This document shows positions 10,021-18,127 of a stretch of DNA of 50,550 bases, one piece after another. The notes beneath the pieces are model-generated. The model ran no database searches. It saw nothing but the letters and a program-made list of their open reading frames with translations, and was not told the origin of the DNA. Source of the DNA: Phenylobacterium sp. (lineage in GTDB: Bacteria; Pseudomonadota; Alphaproteobacteria; Caulobacterales; Caulobacteraceae); NCBI RefSeq assembly GCF_030693805.1, contig NZ_JAUXZW010000068.1, positions 1 through 50,550 of the forward strand, in the 5' to 3' direction. The position numbers were made by a program, and so were the translations under genes. Every line of letters starts with the position of its first letter. Within the stretch, counting starts at the first letter, position 1.

Positions 10021-10515
10021 TTAGTGCGCGGCCGCCGCCGGCGCAGGGGCCGTTTCCGGCGCAGGCGTCAAGGTGACGATCGGTCCTGGCGTCTTCGAAC
10101 CCTTGGGTCCGCTCCATTCCACCACCGTGCCGTCGGCGTAGGTCTGGTTGAATTTCCAGGCCAGGGTCGCGCCTTCCTTCGGGTTGATCGCGATGATCCC
10201 GAACTCGGCGTAACCATCGACCGGCACCTCGCCGGTCCACACCGCCGAGACTATGGCGCCCGACGCGTCGCGGGTGGTCTCGACCTTCCAGCCGCATTTG
10301 TCCTCGAAGCTGCTGATCTTCAGCCCGGCCGGGAAGAAGCCCTCGACCTTCACTGTCGCGGTCTTGCGCTCGTTGGGCACGCGCATGACGTACTTCTCGC
10401 GCACGCCCAGCGGCGATTCCTTCGGGCCGATGGTGACGTGGGCCTGGGCGACAGTGGCCACCGCGAGCACGGCGCCGGCGGCGAGCAGCCAGGTCGAGCG
10501 GCTGAACAAGGACAT
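10021..10515 (-). CDS. YcnI / DUF1775 family exported protein
   Basis: Signal peptide then AHVTIGPKESPLGVREKYVMRVPNE ... KVEGFFPAGLKI; typical YcnI domain. Confidence 0.85.
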   Translation of the reverse strand: MSLFSRSTWLLAAGAVLAVATVAQAHVTIGPKESPLGVREKYVMRVPNERKTATVKVEGFFPAGLKISSFEDKCGWKVETTRDASGAIVSAVWTGEVPVDGYAEFGIIAINPKEGATLAWKFNQTYADGTVVEWSGPKGSKTPGPIVTLTPAPETAPAPAAAAH

Positions 10516-10634
10516 GGGGCTGCGTCTCCGATTGGGTTGGGTGATCGCGAAGAAGCCTAACTGTGTCGCCGCATCGCCACAATGCGGAGCTGCGCAGGTC
10601 TGGACAGGGTCGCTGCGGCGCGCGATGCACGGCC

Positions 10635-11423
10635 ATGGCCTGGACCCGCCGCTATGACGAAGCCGAACCGCAGCGGGTCAACCGCTGGCTGGCCCAGAAC
10701 GGCGTCTGCTCGCGCCGCGAGGCCGAGAGCCTGATCGCCCAGGGCCTGGTGAGCGTCGACGGCGAGCGCGTCGACGACGTGGGCCGCAAGATCCTCCCCG
10801 GCCAGACCCTGACCCTCTCCGACCGCGCCGAGGCGCTGCTGGAGGCGACGCTCAGCGTGGTGATCCATAAGCCGATGGGCGTGGTCTCCTCCCAGCCGGA
10901 AGGCCAGCAGATCCCGGCCGTGCGGCTGCTGACCCGCGAAACTCTGTGGGGCGAAGCGACCACCATTCCCGGTTCCGCCAACCGCCTGGCGCCGATCGGG
11001 CGGCTCGACATGGATTCGCGTGGGTTGCTGGTTCTGACCGAGGACGGCGTGCTGGCCAAGGCGGTGATCGGGCCGGCGTCCGAGATGGAGAAGGAGTACC
11101 TGGTCCGGGTCGCTGGCGAGATCAGCGAGCGCAAGCTGAAACAGCTTCGCCACGGCCTGCAGCTCGACGGCCGTCAATTGCGCCCGGCGCGCGTCGACCG
11201 CATGGGCGACCAGCAGCTTCGTTTCATCCTGCAGGAAGGGCGCAACCGCCAGATCCGCCGTATGTGCGATCTGGTCGGCCTGTCGGTGGTCGACCTGTTG
11301 CGCGTGCGGATCGGGCCGTTGACCCTGGGCGATCTGCCGGAAGGCCGATGGAGGCCGTTGACGCAAGCTGAGCGAACGGCCTTGCTGTCGACGCCCGCGC
11401 CGGTCCGCCAGCGCGAGAGCTAA
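10635..11423 (+). CDS. rRNA pseudouridine synthase, RsuA/RluB/RluF family
   Basis: S4 domain (RVNRWLAQNGVCSRREAESLIAQGLVSVDG), GRLDMDSRGLLVLTEDG, EGRNRQIRRMCDLVG. Confidence 0.9.
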   Translation: MAWTRRYDEAEPQRVNRWLAQNGVCSRREAESLIAQGLVSVDGERVDDVGRKILPGQTLTLSDRAEALLEATLSVVIHKPMGVVSSQPEGQQIPAVRLLTRETLWGEATTIPGSANRLAPIGRLDMDSRGLLVLTEDGVLAKAVIGPASEMEKEYLVRVAGEISERKLKQLRHGLQLDGRQLRPARVDRMGDQQLRFILQEGRNRQIRRMCDLVGLSVVDLLRVRIGPLTLGDLPEGRWRPLTQAERTALLSTPAPVRQRES

Positions 11424-11448
11424 CCAGAAAACGCCGGGAGGAAGCCGC

Positions 11449-11640
11449 ATGCCTGTCGCCATCGTGAACCTGATCGAAGGCCGCTCCGTAGAGAAGAAGA
11501 AGGCGATGATCATCGCCGTCACCAAGGCGATCTCGGAATCGCTGGACGCGCCGGTCGAGTCGATCCGCGTGATCATCCAGGAAGTCCCCAGCACCGATTG
11601 GGGCATCGCTGGAAAGACCGCCAAGGACATGGGGCGTTGA
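11449..11640 (+). CDS. 4-oxalocrotonate tautomerase family protein (2-hydroxymuconate tautomerase-like)
   Basis: 63 aa, Pro directly after Met (MPVAIVNLIEGRS), IRVIIQEVPSTDWGIAGKTAKDMGR. Confidence 0.9.
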   Translation: MPVAIVNLIEGRSVEKKKAMIIAVTKAISESLDAPVESIRVIIQEVPSTDWGIAGKTAKDMGR

Positions 11641-12464
11641 AGCCGCCCAGGATCGAGGCCTGGCCCAACGGCGGCAAGATCGCGGTCATCGTCACGGTGA
11701 TGTACGAGACCTGGCCGGCGGGGAAATCGCCGCCCTATTCGCCGATGGCCAGCCCGTTGCGCGACGGCGTCGTCGACCTGCAGGGCATCTCCTGGGCCGA
11801 ATACGGCGGCGAGACCGGGGTCTGGCGCCTGGCCAAGGTGCTGGCCGACGCCGGCGTCAAGGCGACCTTCGCGGTCAACGCCCACGCCATCGAGCGCTAT
11901 CCCGACAGCGCCCGAGCCCTGCACGCCCAGGGTCATGAGATCGCCGGCCACTCCTATACGCAGGACCAGCTGGTGGCCTATATGCCGCCTGACCAGGAGC
12001 GCGCGATGATCGACCGCTGCGGCGAGATCATCCAGGGCGTCACCGGCGCGCGTCCGCTGGGCTGGGCCAGCCCGCGCATGACGCCGACGCCGCTCACCGC
12101 CGAGATCCTGGCCGAGCGCGGCTATACCTGGCACGGCGACTACAACGACACCGACCTGCCGTATGTGGTGACGACGCCGAAGGGCGACATCGTCGCCCTG
12201 ATGCACAGCGACTTCACCGACAATCGGGTGCTGCGCGGCAGCCCCCGGGATTTCCTCAACGTCTACTGCGACACCTTCGATTTCCTGCGCACCAGCGGCC
12301 AGGCCGAGATCATCAACCTGACCCTGCACACCCACTTCGGCGGCAGGCCGATGATGGCCTCGATGTTCGCCAAGATCCTCAGCTACTTCCAGCAGCCGGG
12401 CGATGTCTGGTTCGCCCGCCACGATGAGATGGCCGAGTTCGTGCTGGGCAAGGCGAAAGGGTGA
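11637..12464 (+). CDS. Polysaccharide deacetylase family (PuuE/HpPgdA-like) hydrolase
   Basis: TTG start at 11637 overlapping the tautomerase stop (TTGA); VKATFAVNAHAIE, GHEIAGHSYTQDQL, GWASPRMTPTPLTAEILAERGYTW. Confidence 0.8.
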   Translation: MKPPRIEAWPNGGKIAVIVTVMYETWPAGKSPPYSPMASPLRDGVVDLQGISWAEYGGETGVWRLAKVLADAGVKATFAVNAHAIERYPDSARALHAQGHEIAGHSYTQDQLVAYMPPDQERAMIDRCGEIIQGVTGARPLGWASPRMTPTPLTAEILAERGYTWHGDYNDTDLPYVVTTPKGDIVALMHSDFTDNRVLRGSPRDFLNVYCDTFDFLRTSGQAEIINLTLHTHFGGRPMMASMFAKILSYFQQPGDVWFARHDEMAEFVLGKAKG

Positions 12465-12578
12465 GGGGCGACGCGGCTGCGTCTAAATGCCTGCTATTTA
12501 GTATGAGTGAGAAAGGCGAGTTCTGGCGCGGAAACCCGCCGGAAATTCTAGACCCACCCTACAGCACGGCTGACACCG

Positions 12579-13058
12579 TCAGGCCTGTTCGACCGGGCGG
12601 GGCGGGCCGTCCAGCAGCTCGTCTTCGTCGATCAGCAGCGGATCGGCGAGGCCGGCGAGGGCGTCGGCGAGGGTCGTGCGATCGAGGATCTCGGACACTT
12701 CGTTGCGCACGCGCGACATGATCCGACGCAGGATGCAGGCGCCTTCGTCGTGGCAGTCGTCACAACGGCGGTAGAAGTTGCGGCTGGCGCAGGGGATCAG
12801 CGCCAGCGGGCCGTCGGTGATGCGGATCACATCGCCGAAGGTGATCAGGTCGGCGGGACGCGCGAGCTTGTAGCCGCCCATCTTTCCCCGCGCGCTTTCA
12901 ACGAGATGGGCGCGTCGCATGTCGGACATGATCGCCTCGAGGAACTTCCGCGGGATGTTCTCCTCGGCGGCGATGGCGCTGACCTGCCGCGACCCCTGCT
13001 CCAAACGGGCGAGGTTGATGAGCGCCTTCAGTGCATAGCGGCCGCGCTGCGAAAGCAT
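12579..13058 (-). CDS. Rrf2 family transcriptional regulator
   Basis: MLSQRGRYALKALINLA, IPRKFLEAIMSDMRRAHLVESARGKMGGYKLAR; Cys cluster CASRNFYRRCDDCHDEGAC. Confidence 0.92.
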   Translation of the reverse strand: MLSQRGRYALKALINLARLEQGSRQVSAIAAEENIPRKFLEAIMSDMRRAHLVESARGKMGGYKLARPADLITFGDVIRITDGPLALIPCASRNFYRRCDDCHDEGACILRRIMSRVRNEVSEILDRTTLADALAGLADPLLIDEDELLDGPPRPVEQA

Positions 13059-13248
13059 CCGTCGTCCACCCCCGCCGCGGGTGCGTGTCCGCGGCTCCCT
13101 TAGATTTTCTCGTGAAAGATAGTTGATCGCCTAAGCGCCGACGAGCGCGCGGCCTTCCACGAGGGCAGTTTGTGCATGAATCCATTGTCAGACGCAGAAA
13201 AACTAGCGGTGGCTGGCGCTGCGCAGCGGGTTCGCCCGGCCTTAGCCG

Positions 13249-14097
13249 CTACGCGTTCAGTCCGTGCCTGATGAACTGGGCGACCATGCGGTTGAAGCTC
13301 GCAGCGCGCTCGATCTGCACCCAGTGGCCGGCGCCGGCGAAGCTGTGCAGGTCCGAGTTGCGGATCAGCCGGTTCAACCGCACCGAGGTCTCCAGCGGAA
13401 TCACACGGTCGAAGGCGCCGTGGAGGATCAGCACCTCCTGGGTGATCGCGGCGATCTGGGCCTCGTCGCTGGCCAGCATGTCGAGCGCGTTCTGCCGCGG
13501 CGCCTGGCCGAAGGTCGCCGCATAGGGCGCGTACGACTCGGGACGCGAGCTCGCCTGGTGGCGCATCTGCACCAGCTCCTCGGTGATCCGGCTCTGGTCG
13601 TAGACCAGCCGCTCGATCGCCTTGCGCATATTCTCGAGGCTCGGCTGATAGCCCCAGAGGTAGTCGAGCGACTCGCTGATCGGCGACTTCAGGCCCACCG
13701 AGCCCATCAGCACCGCGCGCTCCACCCGGTCGGGGTGGGCGACCATTAGCGCGATCGCCATGCCGCCGCCGAACGAGTTGCCGACAACGCTGACCTTGTC
13801 GAGCTTCAACGCATCCAGCACGCCGACGAGCTGGCGGGTCCACACCGCCTTGTCGCGCACGCCGCCGGCGATCGCGCCGCTATAGCCGAAGCCCGCCAGG
13901 TCCGGGGCGATCACCCGGAAGTCCTTCGCCAGGACGGGGATGTTGCGCGACCAGTTGGCCCAGGCGCTGACGCCCGGCCCCGATCCATGGATCAGCAGCA
14001 CCGGCGGCCCTGCGCCGTGGTCGTGGTAGTTGGTCGAGACGCCGCCCGCCTCCAGGGTCTTGCCGATTTCGGGTTGGCTGACTTCGGTCTGGCTCAT
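13249..14097 (-). CDS. Alpha/beta hydrolase, meta-cleavage product hydrolase (XylF/DmpD)-like
   Basis: Start MSQTEVSQPE; VLLIHGSGPGVSAWANW, VIAPDLAGFGYS, VVGNSFGGGMAIALM, LHGAFDRVIPL, GHWVQIERAASFN. Confidence 0.88.
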   Translation of the reverse strand: MSQTEVSQPEIGKTLEAGGVSTNYHDHGAGPPVLLIHGSGPGVSAWANWSRNIPVLAKDFRVIAPDLAGFGYSGAIAGGVRDKAVWTRQLVGVLDALKLDKVSVVGNSFGGGMAIALMVAHPDRVERAVLMGSVGLKSPISESLDYLWGYQPSLENMRKAIERLVYDQSRITEELVQMRHQASSRPESYAPYAATFGQAPRQNALDMLASDEAQIAAITQEVLILHGAFDRVIPLETSVRLNRLIRNSDLHSFAGAGHWVQIERAASFNRMVAQFIRHGLNA

Positions 14098-14263
14098 GAG
14101 GCTTGCTCCCGTCACAGGCGGCGACGTTAGCAGGTCAAAGCTCGCGCGACGACCTCGCCATCGGGCGCCGGACCCGATTGATGCGGGATATGCGCCGGTC
14201 CATGATCGGCAGGTTGCGGCCGTTCCGATCGCCACAAAGAACAGAGGCATGGAGAGCGAAGCG

Positions 14264-15001
14264 ATGAAGCAGTTCTTGATTCTGGGCGGTACCGGCGATG
14301 TGGGCAGCGGCGTCATCGCCGCCTTGCTTGATGCAGGCCATAGCGTCCTGGCGACGAGCCGGGGCGGTCCCAAGGCCGAGGCCCTGCGGAATCGCCACGC
14401 CGGCCGATCCTTTCACCTGATCGAAGGGAGCGTCCACGACGAGGCTGCGGCTGCGACCTTGCTGCAGGGCGTCCGCGCGCGGGTCGATCGGGTTGACGGC
14501 GTGCTCGCCGGCCTGAGCGGCGCCAGGCCGCAGGGCAAGACGCTGGTGGAATGGAGTTCCGCTGACCTGCTGGCGATCGTGCACGCCAACCTGATCACCC
14601 ATTTCGTCGCCGCCAAGACTTTCGTTCCGATCGTCGTCGACGGCGGGATCTATATCGGCCTGGGCGGCGCCATGGCCGACCGGATTTTCCCTCACTACAG
14701 CTACAATTCGATGATCCAGTCGGCGCAACGGACCATGTTCCGCTATCTCGACCACGAGCTGGAGAACCATCGCATCGCGATCCGCGAGCTGATCATCGGC
14801 GCCATGGTCACCACCGAGGACAAGGCCAAGGGCGATGATCCCAAGTACAACTGGATCACCGACCGCGAGGTGAGCGAACACATCCGCGCGATGCTGGAAA
14901 ACCCTGCGGATTTCCCGGGTCCGATCGAACACCTGTTCTCGGCCAGGGGCGTCGGCCGCTCGCGCCCCGTCGACCCCGCTTCGGTGCGTGCGGTCGCTTA
15001 G
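14264..15001 (+). CDS. SDR/NAD(P)-binding protein
   Basis: MKQFLILGGTGDVGSGVIAALLDAGHSVLATSR (upstream ATG at 14249 also possible). Confidence 0.8.
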   Translation: MKQFLILGGTGDVGSGVIAALLDAGHSVLATSRGGPKAEALRNRHAGRSFHLIEGSVHDEAAAATLLQGVRARVDRVDGVLAGLSGARPQGKTLVEWSSADLLAIVHANLITHFVAAKTFVPIVVDGGIYIGLGGAMADRIFPHYSYNSMIQSAQRTMFRYLDHELENHRIAIRELIIGAMVTTEDKAKGDDPKYNWITDREVSEHIRAMLENPADFPGPIEHLFSARGVGRSRPVDPASVRAVA

Positions 15002-15120
15002 GCGAGGGACGCGAAGGGTTCGACCGGTGGCAGGCCGACGAAGACAGCGATCTCAGTCGGACCGACAGGCTCCGCCGAACCATAGTCGCTCACGAGCGCA
15101 GGAACTGTTGGGAGCGATTG

Positions 15121-15579
15121 ATGGCGGAACAAGCGACGGTCTGGCCCGACGGTGTGATCGATGTGATCGAAGGCCCCTGGGCCGGCTGGCGCACCTGGGG
15201 CGAATTGGACGCCTTCGAAAGCATGGTGGGGCCGTTCTATTGGCGTGCGGGAGCCGATGGCGCGATCCGCTGCGCGTTTCGGGCAGAACCGCGCCACATG
15301 AACGCCAGCGGATTCATGCATGGGGGGTGCCTGATGACATTCGCCGACTATTCCGCGTTCGCGATCGGCATGAGCGCCCTGAGTGACGACTGGTCGGTGA
15401 CGGCTGCGTTCAACGCCGAATTCGTGGGCGCGGTCTCGGCCGGCGCTCTTGTTGAGGCTGGCGGCGAAGTGATCCGCGGCGGCCGAAGCCTGGTCTTTAT
15501 CCGCGGCCTCGTGACGGCTGACGGCGACCCGGCGCTGAGCTTCTCAGTGGTGGCGAAAAAGGCCGCCCGCAGATCATGA
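15121..15579 (+). CDS. PaaI-like acyl-CoA thioesterase (hotdog fold)
   Basis: HMNASGFMHGGCLMTFADYSAFAIG ... FNAEFVGAVSAGALVEAGGEV. Confidence 0.85.
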   Translation: MAEQATVWPDGVIDVIEGPWAGWRTWGELDAFESMVGPFYWRAGADGAIRCAFRAEPRHMNASGFMHGGCLMTFADYSAFAIGMSALSDDWSVTAAFNAEFVGAVSAGALVEAGGEVIRGGRSLVFIRGLVTADGDPALSFSVVAKKAARRS

Positions 15580-15757
15580 ACCAGCCGCGGTCTACGCGTG
15601 CGCTCGATCTCGACCTCGGCGCGCGACGGAACGCCGGCTGTGCGCCGGGCAAGGCTCACGGTGCGACGTCGAAGGTCTGCTTCAGCTCGACTAGGCCCGC
15701 GTGGCGACTTCAGCGACGCAACGCCATTCGCCAGAATAGCTGCGTTGTTGATGCTGC

Positions 15758-15834
15758 TGGCGCACCCGACACGATTCGAACGTGTGACCTTTGCCTTCGG
15801 AGGGCAACGCTCTATCCAGCTGAGCTACGGGTGC
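15758..15834 (-). tRNA. tRNA-Arg (anticodon CCG), CCA encoded
   Basis: Reverse strand GCACCCGTAGCTCAGCTGGATAGAGC-G-TTGCC-CTCCGAA-GGCAA...GTTCGAATC...GGGTGC-G-CCA folds as a cloverleaf. Confidence 0.96.
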
Positions 15835-15886
15835 GGTCTGCGAGCAGGGCGCTTCTCTAACCGAAAGGCGCGGGGGCCGCAAAGGC

Positions 15887-16840
15887 TTAGGCGGGTTCGG
15901 CCTGCGGGGCGGCGTAGGTCAGCGACAGGAACACGTCTTCCAGGTCCGGATCCTCGGTGGCGATGTCGCGGATGTGCAGGCCGCTGGCGCGCAGCGCGGC
16001 CAACACCTGCTCGACGCTGGACTGGCCCGTGCGATAGGTCACCGAGAAGGCGCCGCCCGGGCGAAGCTTGGTCTCGAAGCCCTCAAGCGCCGGCGCCTCG
16101 GTCACCGGCTCCTCCGGGGTCACCACCACGTTGCGGGTGTCGAGTCGGCGCAGCAGCGTCGCCGTCGGCTCGCTCACCGCCACCTCGCCGCGGTTGATGA
16201 TGGCGATGTGGTCGCAGAGCTCCTCGGCCTCCTCCAGGTAGTGGGTGGTCAGCACGATGGTCACGCCGCGGCGGTTCAGCTCCAGCACATAGGACCAGAG
16301 CTGGCGGCGCAGCTCCACGTCGACGCCCGCGGTGGGCTCGTCGAGGATCAGCACCGGCGGGTTGTGGGTCATCGCCTTGGCGACCATCAGCCGCCGCTTC
16401 ATGCCGCCAGACAGCTGGCGCACATAGGCGTCGCCCTTGTCGGCGAGGCCCAGCGCGGTCAGCAGTTCGTCGGTGCGGCGTTCGGCCCGCGGCACCCCGT
16501 ACATGCCGGCCTGCACCTCCAGCGACTCGCGCGGGGTGAAGAACGGGTCGGCGGCGATCTCCTGCGGCACCACGCCGATCGCGGCGCGGGCGTCGCGGGC
16601 GCGGGTGTCGATGTCGCGACCCCAGATGCGCACCGTGCCAGAGGTCTTCTTGCAGAGCCCCGCCATGATGTTGATCATCGTCGACTTGCCGGCTCCGTTC
16701 GGCCCAAGCAGGCCGAAGATCGAGCCGCGCGGGATCGCCAGGTCGACGCCCTTCAGGGCGTGCATCTGCGGCGTGGTCTTGGTCGCCGGGTAGGTCTTCA
16801 CCAGGCCGATGATCTCAATGGCGTTGTCGGGAAGGTCCAT
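15887..16840 (-). CDS. ABC transporter ATP-binding protein (ABC-2 type exporter class)
   Basis: Walker A GPNGAGKST, signature LSGGMKRRL, Walker B VLILDEPTAGVD. Confidence 0.92.
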   Translation of the reverse strand: MDLPDNAIEIIGLVKTYPATKTTPQMHALKGVDLAIPRGSIFGLLGPNGAGKSTMINIMAGLCKKTSGTVRIWGRDIDTRARDARAAIGVVPQEIAADPFFTPRESLEVQAGMYGVPRAERRTDELLTALGLADKGDAYVRQLSGGMKRRLMVAKAMTHNPPVLILDEPTAGVDVELRRQLWSYVLELNRRGVTIVLTTHYLEEAEELCDHIAIINRGEVAVSEPTATLLRRLDTRNVVVTPEEPVTEAPALEGFETKLRPGGAFSVTYRTGQSSVEQVLAALRASGLHIRDIATEDPDLEDVFLSLTYAAPQAEPA

Positions 16841-16948
16841 TCGCCGTCCAATCGATTGACGCGCCGAGGCGGTGGCGCATACCTAGGCCGGCTCAAGCGC
16901 AACGCCAAGCGGCCGTAAAATTCCAGACTCAGAGACTAAAGACCCAAG

Positions 16949-17251
16949 ATGGCCCGCAGACCCCGCAACCTCGGCGCAGACGCCCAGACCCGGCCCGAGC
17001 CTATGCCGGCCGAGCCCGCGTTGTCGTCCACCCTGCCCGCGCCGGAGACCATCACCGTGCGCTCGGGGCGCATCGCCTGTGACGGCGTCGGCGGCGCGCT
17101 CGGCCATCCCAGGGTCTGGCTGGAGATGGGCGAGGCCGACTTCGTCGAATGCCCCTACTGCGACCGCCGCTTCGTGCTGGCGCACGGCTCGGAAGGCGCT
17201 GAGGACGAACGCCTTGCCCCCGGCGTCTGGGAAGGCCCGCACGGCCACTGA
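16949..17251 (+). CDS. CHCC zinc-finger domain protein
   Basis: CDGVGGALGHPRVWLEMGEADFVECPYCDRRFVL matches the C-x-H-CxxC pattern of zf-CHCC (NDUFS6-like). Confidence 0.85.
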   Translation: MARRPRNLGADAQTRPEPMPAEPALSSTLPAPETITVRSGRIACDGVGGALGHPRVWLEMGEADFVECPYCDRRFVLAHGSEGAEDERLAPGVWEGPHGH

Positions 17252-17271
17252 GACCGAAAGATGAGGGGGCG

Positions 17272-18075
17272 ATGAGCCAGCAGGACCGCGCCGCAACCTT
17301 CGCCGGCCTTCACGCCGGCCCCGACATCCTCGTCTTGCCCAACTGCTGGGACGCGGCCAGCGCAGCCCTGATGCAGGACGCGGGCGCGAAAGCTGTGGCG
17401 ACATCCTCTGCCGCGGTCGCCTGGGCGCACGGCTATGCCGATGGGGACAAGCTGCCGACGCCGATCCTGATCCAGGCGTTGGGCGAGATCGCCCGCGTGC
17501 TGAGCGTGCCGCTCACCGCCGACATCGAGGGCGGCTACTCCGACGACCTGGACGAACTGGCGCGCACCATTGTCGGCGTGGTCGACGCCGGTTGCGTCGG
17601 GATCAATCTGGAGGACGGCGGCCGCGAGCCCGATCTGCATGCGCGCAAGGTGGCCGCCGCGGTGGAGGCGGCCAAGGGCGCGGGGGTCGCCCTCTTCGTC
17701 AACGCCCGCATCGACCTCTACCTCCGCGGCGGGGAGGGGGAGGCGGCGCTGGTGGAGGCCCTGCGCCGCGCACGCCTGTACGCCGACGCCGGCGCGGCTG
17801 GGATCTTCGTGCCCGGCCCGGTGGACGAGACGCTGATCGGCGCGCTTGCCGCCGGTATCGACCTGCCGACGAACGTCATGGGCCGTCCAGGCGCGCCCAC
17901 CGCCGCCAGGCTGCAGGCGCTGGGCGTGCGGCGCGTCAGCTCGGCCACCGCGCCGTTCCGGGCGGCCTACGCGGCGATGGATGCCGGCGTGAAAGCCTAT
18001 CTGGCGAGCGGAGACTCCTCGACCCTGGCGCTGGCCGGGGCGCCGCTCGCCAATCTCAACACACGGTTCGCCTGA
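17272..18075 (+). CDS. Isocitrate lyase / phosphoenolpyruvate mutase family protein
   Basis: LPNCWDAASAALMQDAGAKAVATSSAAVAW, DIEGGYSDD, GCVGINLEDG. Confidence 0.9.
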   Translation: MSQQDRAATFAGLHAGPDILVLPNCWDAASAALMQDAGAKAVATSSAAVAWAHGYADGDKLPTPILIQALGEIARVLSVPLTADIEGGYSDDLDELARTIVGVVDAGCVGINLEDGGREPDLHARKVAAAVEAAKGAGVALFVNARIDLYLRGGEGEAALVEALRRARLYADAGAAGIFVPGPVDETLIGALAAGIDLPTNVMGRPGAPTAARLQALGVRRVSSATAPFRAAYAAMDAGVKAYLASGDSSTLALAGAPLANLNTRFA

Positions 18076-18127
18076 ACTCGTCGCTCGGCGGGTGACCGCG
18101 GGCGATCGCGGTCCTATCTTAGGCGCC

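Noticed and set aside
10557-12422. 621-aa minus-strand ORF covering the pseudouridine synthase, tautomerase and deacetylase genes
   Set aside because: Antisense to three motif-supported genes; composition typical of shadow ORFs.
12483-12501. CTAAAT-N7-ATTTAG inverted repeat between convergent deacetylase and Rrf2 genes
   Set aside because: Short 6-bp arms without a GC stem or clear U-tract; too weak to call as terminator or operator.
13085-13135. Possible Rrf2 operator upstream of the Rrf2 gene
   Set aside because: Only partial inverted symmetry (TTTTCTCGTGAAAG); not distinguishable from background by eye.
15576-15860. Short plus-strand ORFs across tRNA-Arg (for example 15576..15860)
   Set aside because: They read through the tRNA gene and contain its translated complement (TRFERVTFAFGGQRSIQLSYGC / APDTIRTCDLCLRRATLYPAELR), a well-known spurious translation of tRNA regions.
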